The translations under genes and the position numbers were made by a program. Positions 5,826-5,974 of a DNA stretch of 5,974 bases are shown here, piece after piece. The notes beneath the pieces are model-generated. The model made no database searches. It had not been told where the DNA came from and saw nothing but the letters and a program-made list of their open reading frames with translations. Each line of letters starts with the position of its first letter. Positions within the stretch are counted from its first letter, which is position 1. The stretch comes from Clostridiales bacterium (GTDB taxonomy: Bacteria; Bacillota; Clostridia; Oscillospirales; Oscillospiraceae), in the NCBI GenBank assembly GCA_021205375.1, contig JAJPXR010000059.1, positions 1 through 5,974 of the forward strand, given 5' to 3'.

Positions 5826-5854
5826 ATTTTATCGTGGAGGAAGCGAAATGACAA
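5826..5854 (-). promoter_or_regulatory. Sigma-A-type promoter of the redox operon
   Basis: On the minus strand, TTGTCA (-35, 5849-5854) and TAAAAT (-10, 5826-5831) are separated by exactly 17 bp. Each box differs from consensus at one base. Transcription would start near 5819 and leave about 45 nt of leader before the TTG start of the acetyltransferase. All four downstream genes run the same way with tight spacing, so this probably drives the whole operon. Confidence 0.7.
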
Positions 5855-5863
5855 ATATTTTGT
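5851..5863. promoter_or_regulatory. Short palindrome overlapping the -35 box, possible operator
   Basis: ACAAA-TAT-TTTGT is a perfect 5-bp inverted repeat with a 3-bp centre, and it covers four bases of the -35 box. A regulator bound there could block or assist RNA polymerase. AT-rich palindromes of this size arise easily by chance, so the call is weak. No regulator gene is in the window. Confidence 0.3.
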
Positions 5864-5923
5864 TTCTATTTCTGGTTATTCTAAAAAAGAATTTCTAAGC
5901 AGGACAGCTTCGCAATGTGTTCT

Positions 5924-5974
5924 GGTTCTATGTCAAGAGTTGGGGCAGAGAAAAATAACCCGCAAAAATAGTGA
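5924..5974. mobile_element. Possible terminus of an insertion sequence (ISL3-like), cut by the window edge
   Basis: The sequence GGTTCTATGTCAAGAGTT, starting at 5924, resembles from memory the terminal inverted repeats of ISL3-family elements, which often begin GGCTCTTTGTCAA or similar. If so, the element would extend to the right beyond this window. No transposase reading frame or second end is visible here to confirm it. The stretch from 5864 to 5923 holds no other feature I can support. Confidence 0.25.

Noticed and set aside
4963..5898. Plus-strand open frame of 311 codons
   Set aside because: It lies antisense to the lipoprotein fusion and the acetyltransferase, which both have clear family motifs. 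Its product is low-complexity with no recognisable domain, as expected for a shadow frame in GC-rich coding DNA.
5931..5936. Perfect -35 box TTGACA on the minus strand as the operon promoter
   Set aside because: No -10-like sequence lies 16-18 bp downstream (GCGAAG is found there). The pair at 5826-5854 is much better.

Overview
The window suggests a gut-type Clostridia (Oscillospiraceae or Lachnospiraceae-like Firmicute). The reasons are GGAGG-type ribosome binding sites, two TTG starts, lipoprotein signals typical of Gram-positives, a Tn3-like serine resolvase followed by tiny ORFs, an amidoligase relative of the kind carried on clostridial mobile elements, and a redox operon of a type common in these bacteria. 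This is a judgement from gene content only. Every gene I can support is on the minus strand, so transcription runs from high to low coordinates.

Right part (about 5860 down to 1948): a compact four-gene operon. A good sigma-A-type promoter (5826-5854) with a small palindrome on its -35 lies ahead of it. The order is (1) a hexapeptide-repeat O-acetyltransferase with a TTG start; (2) a 506-residue lipoprotein that fuses a flavodoxin-like domain to a complete aldo/keto reductase domain; (3) a second aldo/keto reductase of the type with a C-terminal double [4Fe-4S] ferredoxin domain, split by a one-base frameshift; (4) a lipoprotein with a cyclophilin-like beta domain. Spacings are 1 nt, 37 nt and an ATGA overlap, so the genes are very probably co-transcribed. 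Genes 2 and 4 are predicted to be anchored outside the membrane. The theme is flavin and Fe-S redox chemistry, but no substrate can be named.

Middle (1948 down to 1050): about 280 bp with no convincing gene, then a terminator-like hairpin placed just before a shortened, degenerate amidoligase-family gene. That gene runs straight into a short open frame that looks like the tail of another protein. This part looks like the scar of deletions in a mobile element.

Left part (1050 down to 1): a resolvase module. A three-part res-like site (943-1046) contains a 28-bp dyad with a central AT and lies just upstream of a serine resolvase gene, in the order seen in Tn3/gamma-delta elements. The resolvase is frameshifted just before its DNA-binding helix-turn-helix. 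Two tiny genes (26 and 33 codons), each with its own ribosome binding site, follow in the same apparent operon, and a strong terminator closes it.

Both frameshifts are the loss of one base from what should be a five-base G/C run. Sequencing or assembly error is therefore a serious alternative to true gene decay. At the far right edge the last 50 bp resemble the end of an insertion sequence, with low confidence. I found no RNA genes and no CRISPR array.
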